A stretch of DNA of 12,255 nucleotides, from contig JBKEDF010000088.1 of NCBI GenBank assembly GCA_047975325.1, positions 1 to 12,255 on the forward strand, in the 5' to 3' direction. Positions 6,356 through 12,255 of the stretch are shown here, in pieces (within the stretch, counting starts at the first letter, position 1; every line of letters starts with the position of its first letter). Origin of the DNA: JBKEDF01 sp047975325. GTDB taxonomy: Bacteria; Pseudomonadota; Alphaproteobacteria; Rhodobacterales; Rhodobacteraceae. The notes under the pieces are model-generated. The model had not been told where the DNA came from, did no database searches, and was given only the letters and a program-made list of their open reading frames with translations. A program made the position numbers and the translations under genes.

Positions 6356-6934
6356 TCATTGGCAGGTGGAAAGCTGTGCCGCATAGATCTGGGCGCGTTC
6401 CTCGACCTTGCCCGCGATATCCATCAGCCAGGACTTGGAACGATAGCTGCCGCGCGCATATCCCGCATGGCCATCGTGATAGGCCAGATATTGCGACCGC
6501 GTATCAGCCTTGGCAATGCCAAGCTTCACCTGCGATTCATGCATGTACCAGCCCATGAAATCCGTGGCGTCCTCTATCCGGTCACGCCGCGCCCTGCGGC
6601 CGCCTTCCGCCGCCTGATAATCCTCCCAGGTGCCGTCCAGTGCCTGGCTATACCCATAGGCGGAGCTTTGCCGCCCCAGCGGAATGATCCCAAGGGCAAA
6701 GCGGTGCGGCGTCTTGGCATTGCCGATGAAACGCGATTCCTGGTGAATGATCGCCATCTGCACCGGTACCGGAACGCCCCATTTGCGTTCTGTCGCCTGC
6801 ATGGCGCGGTAATATTTCGGCCGTTCCGCGATGATTGCGCAGGCATTGTCCAGATCGCGCGGCGCAGAATATCGCCCGCCGCCGCAGGACACCAACAATA
6901 CCAACATCATCGCCACTGCGAGAAACCTGCTCAT
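6356..6934 (-). CDS. Lytic-transglycosylase-like (SLT domain) lipoprotein
   Basis: This is a probable membrane-anchored peptidoglycan-cleaving enzyme of the lysozyme-like SLT fold. The 192-residue precursor starts with a lipoprotein signal peptide: a hydrophobic stretch at 5-15, then the lipobox LVSC with Cys17 as the lipidation site. The domain from about 45 has KWGVPVPVQMAIIHQESRF (51-69), with Glu66 in the position of the catalytic glutamate. It continues with AYGYSQALDGTWEDYQ (about 92-107), matching the Gly-Tyr-Ser/Gln and Trp block of SLT enzymes. The rest is helical with many Arg and ends in Cys191. Whether it cleaves glycan chains is inferred from this glutamate. It is divergent from hspQ and convergent with lolA. 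Named members of this small lipoprotein group are not known to me. Confidence 0.82.
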   Translation of the reverse strand: MSRFLAVAMMLVLLVSCGGGRYSAPRDLDNACAIIAERPKYYRAMQATERKWGVPVPVQMAIIHQESRFIGNAKTPHRFALGIIPLGRQSSAYGYSQALDGTWEDYQAAEGGRRARRDRIEDATDFMGWYMHESQVKLGIAKADTRSQYLAYHDGHAGYARGSYRSKSWLMDIAGKVEERAQIYAAQLSTCQ

Positions 6935-7158
6935 TTGCCCCTCGTCCGTGTTCTTTTGACCTGACCATAAGGCAATACCACCGATTTGGAAATGCCACGC
7001 CAGGAGAAAATCCGCCTGTCAACGCAACTGTGAGCAGCCCCGGGGTCGGAAAATGGCCTTGCCCGGCCACAGAAGACAGAGTGTTTCCACCCCTGTCAGC
7101 GCGACCAGTGGACATTGGGGACCCTATCGCATTACTACCGGCCCAAGGGGACAGGATC

Positions 7159-7485
7159 ATGCAGGCGAATCGAGCAAAATATCATCTGGGGCAGGTGCTC
7201 CGGCACCGCAAACACCCGTTTCGCGGGGTTGTTTTCGATGTCGATGCGATCTTTTCCAACACCGATGAATGGTATGAGAGCATCCCCGAGGACAGCCGCC
7301 CTGCAAAGGATCAACCCTTCTATCACCTCCTGGCGGAAAACGATCAAAGCTATTACATCGCCTATGTGTCCGAACAGAACCTTATCCCCGATGATACCGG
7401 GGAACCGGTGGACCATCCCGACCTGCCGGACCTTTTTGGCGATTTTGAAAACGGGTGCTATCCGCTCCAGTTTCAGTTGAACTGA
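7159..7485 (+). CDS. hspQ: Heat shock protein HspQ (YccV-like, hemimethylated DNA-binding)
   Basis: This is a small 108-residue protein of the HspQ/YccV family; in enterobacteria it is a heat-induced protein reported to bind hemimethylated DNA and to stimulate Lon protease. The family signature is clear: YHLGQVLRHRKHPFRGVVFD (8-27), then SNTDEWYESIPEDSRPAKDQ and PFYHLLAENDQ, YYIAYVSEQNLIPDD. The same frame is open far upstream, but homology begins at Met 7159, which has AAGGGG (7145-7150) 8 bases upstream, so the shorter start is chosen. The upstream 6935-7158 gap is shared with the divergent lipoprotein gene. CCCTATCGC (7120-7128) is faintly like a heat-shock sigma -10 but has no matching CTTG at the right distance. 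Confidence 0.94.
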   Translation: MQANRAKYHLGQVLRHRKHPFRGVVFDVDAIFSNTDEWYESIPEDSRPAKDQPFYHLLAENDQSYYIAYVSEQNLIPDDTGEPVDHPDLPDLFGDFENGCYPLQFQLN

Positions 7486-7555
7486 CAACCCGCAGACCCG
7501 GCGCGGTACATTTTCGCAGATTCGTCGGTTCCGGGAAGAATGTAGCATATTGTCA

Positions 7556-7574
7556 GGTGGATCGAGGGTCCACC
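7556..7574. other. Strong hairpin downstream of hspQ
   Basis: GGTGGATC and GGTCCACC pair as an 8-bp stem (one T-G wobble) around a GAG triloop, 71 bases after the hspQ stop. No T-run follows. It may terminate hspQ with other factors or protect the transcript end. The rest of 7486-7743 shows no coding signal or RNA gene; it also holds an 11-base direct repeat, TCGGTTCCGGG, at 7525-7535 and 7683-7693. Confidence 0.35.
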
Positions 7575-7743
7575 AAGGCTAGGCCACACCGCCATATCGG
7601 GTGCGCGCAAAAACCCGGCGGGGCCAAAAAGCCACAATCTGCAACCGCACCGCAATTGGCCACGGCGTTTCTCTGGACCCGTTCGGTTCCGGGCGCTAAG
7701 CTTTTGCAAAACGGGGCGCAATGATCCCGGAGATGAGGCAAAA

Positions 7744-8931
7744 ATGGCATTTCCTGAGCGGTTTTCGAACCTGCCGGATTACGCATTTCCGCGTCTGCGG
7801 AAGCTGTTGGATCACCTCCCGCCGGGAGGGGAGCCAATTTCCATGACCATCGGTGAGCCACGCCATGCAATGCCGGAATTCGTGGGCCCGATCCTTGCTG
7901 CAAATCTGGAAGGTTTTGCCTCCTACCCGCCGAATTACGGAACCGAGGCCCTGCTTGCGGCAATCTCCGGCTGGATTGCCCGACGCTATGGCGTGGCAAT
8001 GCCCGAAGACAGGATCATGGTGCTGAACGGCACGCGTGAGGGGCTATTCAACGCCGCTGTTGCACTTTGCCCTGAGGAAAAACAGGGGCAAAAGCCCGTG
8101 GTTCTGATGCCAAACCCCTTTTATCAGGTCTATGCCGTGGCAGCACTGGCCATGGCGGCAGAGCCGGTTTACATCCCGGCCGTGGCCGCAACGGGCTTTC
8201 TGCCGGATTACCGCGCCCTGCCAACCGAAACCCTTGATCGTACGGCGATCTGTTACATCTGTTCGCCTGCCAATCCACAGGGTGCCGTCGCTTCGGCGGA
8301 ATATTGGGCGGATCTTCTGGCCCTTGCCGAAAAACATGACTTCCGGGTCTTCGTGGATGAATGTTATTCGGAAATTTACCGCAATGATCCGCCGGCCGGC
8401 ATCCTGGAAATGGCCGATCGAACCGGCACCGACCCCGACCGGGTCCTGAGCTTTCATTCCCTGTCGAAACGGTCCAACCTGCCTGGCCTGCGGTCCGGCT
8501 TTGTTGCCGGCGGCGCGGCGGTGATGGCACGGGTCCGTCAATTGCGGGCCTTTGCGGGCGCGCCCCTGCCCCTGCCCCTGCAACAGGTTGCCGAAGCTGC
8601 CTGGAATGATGAAACCCATGTGGCAGCCTCACGCATGCTTTATACCGAGAAATTTGCCCTGGCGGATGAAATCTTTGCCGGAATGCAGGGATATTCCTCA
8701 CCCGAAGGGGGGTTTTTCCTTTGGCTCCCCGTTCCCGATGGGGAGGAAGCGGCGCTGAAACTCTGGCAGGAAACGGGTGTACGGGTCCTTCCGGGCGCCT
8801 ATCTTTCGCGTGAAGTCGGGGGTGAAAACCCCGGCAAGGGATATATCCGGGTGGCCCTGGTCGCCCCAAAAGAAGAAACGCAGCGCGGGCTTACCATGCT
8901 TCGCGACTGCCTCTACGGGCAAGGACAGTAA
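7744..8931 (+). CDS. Pyridoxal-phosphate aminotransferase, class I/II (DapC-like)
   Basis: This is a fold-type I PLP enzyme of 395 residues. PLP contacts are visible: SPANPQG (174-180, Asn177), FVDECYSEIY (203-212, with Asp205 and Tyr208), and the Schiff-base lysine Lys242 in SLSKRSNLPGLRSGFVAG, where Arg250 binds phosphate. GEPRH (37-41) and YPPNYGTEAL (61-70) form the substrate and cofactor entrance. From memory, homologues at this position before ftsK in Rhodobacterales are annotated as succinyldiaminopimelate transaminase (lysine/peptidoglycan precursor synthesis), but substrate cannot be read from the sequence and a different amino donor/acceptor pair is possible. The start is supported by GAGG (7735-7738), 5 bases before ATG. 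The stop is only 3 bases before ftsK, so the two form an operon. Confidence 0.88.
   Translation: MAFPERFSNLPDYAFPRLRKLLDHLPPGGEPISMTIGEPRHAMPEFVGPILAANLEGFASYPPNYGTEALLAAISGWIARRYGVAMPEDRIMVLNGTREGLFNAAVALCPEEKQGQKPVVLMPNPFYQVYAVAALAMAAEPVYIPAVAATGFLPDYRALPTETLDRTAICYICSPANPQGAVASAEYWADLLALAEKHDFRVFVDECYSEIYRNDPPAGILEMADRTGTDPDRVLSFHSLSKRSNLPGLRSGFVAGGAAVMARVRQLRAFAGAPLPLPLQQVAEAAWNDETHVAASRMLYTEKFALADEIFAGMQGYSSPEGGFFLWLPVPDGEEAALKLWQETGVRVLPGAYLSREVGGENPGKGYIRVALVAPKEETQRGLTMLRDCLYGQGQ
8563..8580 (+). repeat. Triple CCCCTG tandem repeat inside the aminotransferase gene
   Basis: Three exact 6-base units encode Pro-Leu three times at residues 274-279, so changes in copy number would keep the reading frame. 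Confidence 0.7.
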
Positions 8932-8934
8932 AGA

Positions 8935-11900
8935 ATGGCATCCTATAACGTCAGACAGCGCGATCCTCTTCTGGATCAGAACACCCAGGCCATGCTGGAA
9001 AAGCGCGGCCGGGAAATGCTGGGTGTCGGTCTGCTGGGGCTTGCGCTTCTGTTCACGATCATGTTCACAACCTATTCCGCCGATGATCCGGGCTGGATGG
9101 TTGCCACGGATGCGCCCGTTTCAAACTGGTTGGGCCGGTTCGGGGCGGCGATTGCGTCCACCCTGTTCATTATCGGCGGCAAGGGGGTCTGGCTGATCCC
9201 GATCATCCTGTTCATCTGGGGACTGCGTTTCGTTCTGCATATCGGGCAGGATCGGGCCATGTCCCGCGTGGTCTTTGCGGTTATCGCGGTGGCGCTGGCC
9301 TCGATCTATGCCTCAACCCATGTGCCCGGCCCGGACTGGCCGCATCCCGCCATCGGGCTGGGCGGATTGTTCGGCGATACGATCCTGGGGGCATTTCTGG
9401 CCTTTCTGCCGATCGGTGCGGGGGCTGGGCTGAAGCTGTTATCGCTGGGCTTCGGTGTCTCGTTGCTGGCCATGACGCTTTATGTGACGGGGTTCGATCT
9501 GGCCGAGCTGCGCCGGATCGGACGTTTTCTGGTTCACGGCTCCACCGTGGCCTATGCGCATCTGATCTCACTGGCCGGAAGATCGGCCAATACCACCATG
9601 AGGGCTGCCACCGCCCTGCAAAACCGTACCCGTCAGCACCATCTGGCGCAGGATCCCGTGATGGATGGTTATTACGATACGGAAGACATGCAACCCGCGC
9701 CGCTGCGGGCAGGGTCGCGGGTCGTGCAGCCCTCGCTGCGGGCCGGGCGGGTGGACGATCTTGCCCCTGTCCTCGAAGAGGATAACCCGCCGCCACGTGA
9801 ACGTTCCGGCCTTTTGGCCCGCATGCCGCAGCTGATCCGCCGGGCGGCCCCCGCCTCAATGACGGTATCGGAATCCCAGGCGGAACAGGCCGCAGCCGAT
9901 CTTGCCCCGGAAGACCGGATCAAGGCGCGCATCAACGATGTCATCCGTGCGCGCGTTCGGCAAAATACCAGCCCGGGCCAGGGGCAGGTACAACCGTCCA
10001 TCACACGGCGCGAACCACCGCTGAACCGCCGTGGGCCCCAACCCCTGATTGCGCAACGCAGTCAGGCGGGTACCGCCTTGCGTGCCGAACCACCGGTCGT
10101 GGCCCCGATTGAATCCGGGCTTGCCACACTCGCACGGGCAACCGGCGCGCTGCGCATGCCACCGCAACTGCCCGAGGAACCGCCCCAGCCCGAGGCTGAA
10201 CTGATTGAGGATCGTCACCATTTCGCGGCTCCCGACCTTGATGAAGACGGCTATGGCGAAATGGATCCGGCACCGGAATGGATTGATCCTGAAGTCCACG
10301 AATATGGCACATCCGAACCTGAAATCGTCACGGTTTCCCCCCCTGCGCGCGCTGCTGCCCCTGAAACCCGCCGCATCGTGCAGCCTGCGACCGCAAAACC
10401 GCCTGCACCGTCCCGCCAGGCGATGGCCGAAGCGCAACCCGATCTCCAGTTTGAGGATAATACGCCCGAATATGAACTCCCGCCCCTGAACCTGCTGGCC
10501 AGCCCTGACAGCGTTCAGCGTCACACGCTTTCGGAAGAGGCGCTGGAGGAGAATGCACGGATGCTGGAATCGGTGCTTGATGACTATGGTGTGAAGGGTG
10601 AAATCACCTCCGTTCGCCCGGGTCCGGTGGTCACGATGTATGAACTGGAACCCGCGCCCGGGCTGAAGGCCAGCCGCGTCATTGGTCTGGCAGATGATAT
10701 CGCGCGGTCCATGTCGGCGCTTTCGGCACGTGTTTCCACCGTACCGGGCCGGTCGGTGATCGGGATCGAACTGCCCAATGCCTGGCGGGAAAAGGTCATC
10801 CTGCGCGAAATTCTTGCCGCCCGCGATTTCGGCGACAGCAATATGCGGCTGCCGCTCGCACTCGGCAAGGATATTGGCGGGGAACCCATGGTGGCAAACC
10901 TTGCCAAGATGCCCCACCTTCTGATTGCCGGGACAACCGGATCGGGCAAGTCGGTGGCGATCAACACCATGATCCTGAGCCTGCTTTACAAGCTGACACC
11001 CGAAGAATGCCGACTGATCATGATCGATCCGAAGATGCTGGAACTTTCTGTCTATGACGGCATCCCGCATCTGCTTTCGCCCGTCGTGACCGACCCGAAA
11101 AAGGCCGTTGTCGCGCTGAAATGGGTCGTGGGTGAAATGGAGGAACGGTATCGCAAGATGTCCAAGATGGGCGTGCGTAATATCGAAGGCTATAATGGCC
11201 GTGTCCGTGAGGCGCTGGCCAAGGGGGAGATGTTCAAGCGCACCATCCAGACGGGTTTTGACGAAGATACCGGCGAGCCGATCTTCGAGACGGAGGAATT
11301 TGCACCAGTCGCGCTGCCCTTCATCGTGGTGATTGTGGATGAAATGGCTGATCTGATGATGGTTGCGGGCAAGGAAATCGAAGCCTGCATCCAGCGCCTT
11401 GCGCAAATGGCCCGGGCCTCCGGCATCCACCTGATCATGGCAACACAGCGCCCGTCGGTTGATGTCATTACCGGCACGATCAAGGCCAACTTCCCCACCC
11501 GGATTTCCTTTCAGGTAACCTCCAAGATCGACAGCCGCACGATTTTGGGCGAAATGGGGGCTGAACAGCTTCTGGGAATGGGCGATATGCTCTACATGGC
11601 CGGAGGCGCCAAGATCACCCGGATCCACGGGCCGTTCGTTTCCGATGAGGAAGTCGAGGAAATCGTCAATCACCTCAAGAGTTTTGGCCCACCGCATTAC
11701 ATGTCAGGCGTGGTGGAAGGCCCCGATGACGACAAGGCCGATGATATCGACCTGGTGCTGGGCCTTGGCGGCAATACCGAAGGTGAGGATGCGCTTTACG
11801 ATCAGGCCGTGGCCGTGGTCGCAAAAGACAGGAAATGTTCCACTTCCTATATCCAGCGCAAGCTTGGCATCGGCTATAACAAGGCGGCCAAACTGGTGGA

Positions 11901-11976
11901 ACAAATGGAGGAAAACAACATCGTCACCGCAGCCAACCATGTTGGCAAACGCGAGATCCTGTTGCCCGAAAGCTGA
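8935..11976 (+). CDS. ftsK: DNA translocase FtsK
   Basis: This is a septum-located double-stranded DNA pump that clears the chromosome terminus and activates XerCD/dif recombination during division. It has 1013 residues. The N-terminal membrane part has about four to five segments (about 29-47, 72-100, 111-127, 145-163, 167-187). A Pro/Glu/Arg-rich linker follows (about 200-510). The motor begins near LPPLNLLASPDS (about 515), with Walker A GTTGSGKS at 666-673 (Lys672), Walker B VVIVDE ending in Asp802-Glu803, and TQRPSVDVITGTIKANFPTR (about 840-860). A winged-helix gamma domain (about 950-1013; ALYDQAVAVV, STSYIQRKLGIGYNKAAKLV) should read polar KOPS-type sequences. It is coupled to the aminotransferase by a 3-base gap, with AAGGA about 9 bases before ATG. 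A clear terminator follows. The full N-terminus and gamma domain indicate FtsK rather than a short SpoIIIE-like pump. Confidence 0.97.
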   Translation: MASYNVRQRDPLLDQNTQAMLEKRGREMLGVGLLGLALLFTIMFTTYSADDPGWMVATDAPVSNWLGRFGAAIASTLFIIGGKGVWLIPIILFIWGLRFVLHIGQDRAMSRVVFAVIAVALASIYASTHVPGPDWPHPAIGLGGLFGDTILGAFLAFLPIGAGAGLKLLSLGFGVSLLAMTLYVTGFDLAELRRIGRFLVHGSTVAYAHLISLAGRSANTTMRAATALQNRTRQHHLAQDPVMDGYYDTEDMQPAPLRAGSRVVQPSLRAGRVDDLAPVLEEDNPPPRERSGLLARMPQLIRRAAPASMTVSESQAEQAAADLAPEDRIKARINDVIRARVRQNTSPGQGQVQPSITRREPPLNRRGPQPLIAQRSQAGTALRAEPPVVAPIESGLATLARATGALRMPPQLPEEPPQPEAELIEDRHHFAAPDLDEDGYGEMDPAPEWIDPEVHEYGTSEPEIVTVSPPARAAAPETRRIVQPATAKPPAPSRQAMAEAQPDLQFEDNTPEYELPPLNLLASPDSVQRHTLSEEALEENARMLESVLDDYGVKGEITSVRPGPVVTMYELEPAPGLKASRVIGLADDIARSMSALSARVSTVPGRSVIGIELPNAWREKVILREILAARDFGDSNMRLPLALGKDIGGEPMVANLAKMPHLLIAGTTGSGKSVAINTMILSLLYKLTPEECRLIMIDPKMLELSVYDGIPHLLSPVVTDPKKAVVALKWVVGEMEERYRKMSKMGVRNIEGYNGRVREALAKGEMFKRTIQTGFDEDTGEPIFETEEFAPVALPFIVVIVDEMADLMMVAGKEIEACIQRLAQMARASGIHLIMATQRPSVDVITGTIKANFPTRISFQVTSKIDSRTILGEMGAEQLLGMGDMLYMAGGAKITRIHGPFVSDEEVEEIVNHLKSFGPPHYMSGVVEGPDDDKADDIDLVLGLGGNTEGEDALYDQAVAVVAKDRKCSTSYIQRKLGIGYNKAAKLVEQMEENNIVTAANHVGKREILLPES

Positions 11977-12021
11977 CCTGCCTCAGGGACCGATCCGGCA
12001 CCGACATGCCCTGATGACAAA

Positions 12022-12057
12022 GGCCGCCTCACAAGCAGAGGCGGCCCCGTCTTTTTC
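12022..12057 (+). terminator. Rho-independent terminator of ftsK
   Basis: GGCCGCCTC and GAGGCGGCC form a perfect 9-bp GC-rich stem around ACAAGCA, followed by CCGTCTTTTTCC, starting 46 bases after the ftsK stop. On the opposite strand the same stem is followed by TTTGTC, so it may also stop transcripts from the convergent aldehyde dehydrogenase gene. Confidence 0.85.
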
Positions 12058-12065
12058 CGATCATA

Positions 12066-12087
12066 CGTAACGGCAATAGCCGTTACG
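12066..12087 (-). other. Hairpin spanning the aldehyde dehydrogenase stop codon
   Basis: CGTAACGGC and GCCGTTACG form a perfect 9-bp stem with an AATA loop (TATT on the minus strand). The minus-strand stop TAA (12085-12083) lies within the first arm as read on that strand. There is no T-run after it. It lies 19 bases past the ftsK terminator stem, so this junction holds two strong hairpins in a row. Confidence 0.55.
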
Positions 12088-12255
12088 ACTGCATATCCTC
12101 AGGAAATATGTTCTGCGGTATGTTCTGGAACGAAACAGGCCGGAGGAACCGCCTGATTGCCATTGTTCCGACCGATGTTGCACCAAAATTCGTGGAGGCC
12201 GGGTAAGGCCCGCCATGGACCATGGCATCGGAAACCTCAACCCCGGTGGAGAAAC
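12083..12255 (-). CDS. Aldehyde dehydrogenase C-terminus, alpha-ketoglutarate-semialdehyde type (partial)
   Basis: The last 57 codons of a minus-strand gene whose 5' part is outside the window. The tail has FSTGVEVSDAMVHGGPYPAS, then TNFGATSVGTMAIRRFLRP and FQNIPQNIFPEDMQS before TAA. The GVEV...MVHGGPYPA...TSVG..AI.RF.RPV.FQN.P pattern is the C-terminal signature of NADP-dependent alpha-ketoglutaric (2,5-dioxopentanoate) semialdehyde dehydrogenases, which finish pentose, hexarate or hydroxyproline oxidation by making 2-oxoglutarate. The catalytic Cys and Glu are not in view, so activity and exact substrate remain inferred. It is convergent with ftsK. Confidence 0.85.
   Translation of the reverse strand, partial: FSTGVEVSDAMVHGGPYPASTNFGATSVGTMAIRRFLRPVSFQNIPQNIFPEDMQS

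Noticed and set aside
6835..7158. An upstream extension of the hspQ frame giving a 216-residue protein
   Set aside because: HspQ homology and a good ribosome binding site place the start at 7159. The extension runs antisense into the lipoprotein gene and looks non-coding.
7100..7158. Heat-shock sigma-32 promoter for hspQ
   Set aside because: CCCTATCGC resembles a -10, but there is no CTTG-type -35 at 17-18 bases and the last consensus T is missing.
7486..7743. A tRNA or small RNA gene
   Set aside because: No cloverleaf, no TTCGA-type T-arm with matching acceptor stem, and no T-rich terminator; only an isolated hairpin.
9670..10480. Low-complexity Pro/Glu/Arg region of ftsK as a possible insertion
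   Set aside because: FtsK linkers are normally long, variable and proline-rich. Reading frame and base composition continue without a break.
9856..11697. A 613-codon open frame antisense to ftsK
   Set aside because: It is wholly within ftsK on the other strand, shows no recognisable domain, and arises from the GC-biased codon pattern of the real gene, whose motor motifs are unmistakable.

Overview
This window reads as chromosomal housekeeping sequence from an alphaproteobacterium, most likely of the Rhodobacterales type. The basis is GC-rich coding sequence, an Irr-type Fur regulator with a His-Pro-His instead of a His-His-His motif, the divergent irr | fabA-fabB-fabI layout, a LolA and a SLT-type lipoprotein of the kind I associate with that order, and a long FtsK. 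The taxonomic call comes from recalled protein features, not from a database search.

Layout from left to right. The tail of an unrecognised gene (1-128, +) is followed by a two-gene tyrosine/phenylalanine catabolic unit: maiA (maleylacetoacetate isomerase) and fahA (fumarylacetoacetase), which carry out the last two steps of the homogentisate pathway. Convergent to fahA lies irr (iron/heme-responsive Fur-family regulator, -). Divergent from irr is the unsaturated fatty acid set fabA, fabB and fabI (+): FabA makes and isomerises the double bond, FabB elongates the unsaturated chain, and FabI does the enoyl reduction. Next is lolA (+; periplasmic lipoprotein carrier), convergent with a small lytic-transglycosylase-like lipoprotein gene (-). 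Divergent from that is hspQ (+). A class I/II aminotransferase of the DapC-like type and ftsK (DNA translocase) follow as a tightly spaced pair (+). A clear Rho-independent terminator closes ftsK. The window ends in the C-terminus of a convergent aldehyde dehydrogenase of the alpha-ketoglutarate-semialdehyde type (-).

No stretch without a gene exceeds 300 bases. The longest gaps are 129-342, 6935-7158 and 7486-7743; they hold small hairpins and putative promoter regions but no RNA gene that I can recognise. I see no insertion sequence, prophage, CRISPR array, tRNA or rRNA.

I did not find an undescribed multi-gene system here. The points worth a second look are small. They are a twin-arginine-like signal on LolA, two inverted repeats in the fabI-lolA gap, active-site variations in FabI and MaiA, the uncertain Irr start, and a pair of hairpins at the ftsK/aldehyde dehydrogenase junction, one of which spans a stop codon.
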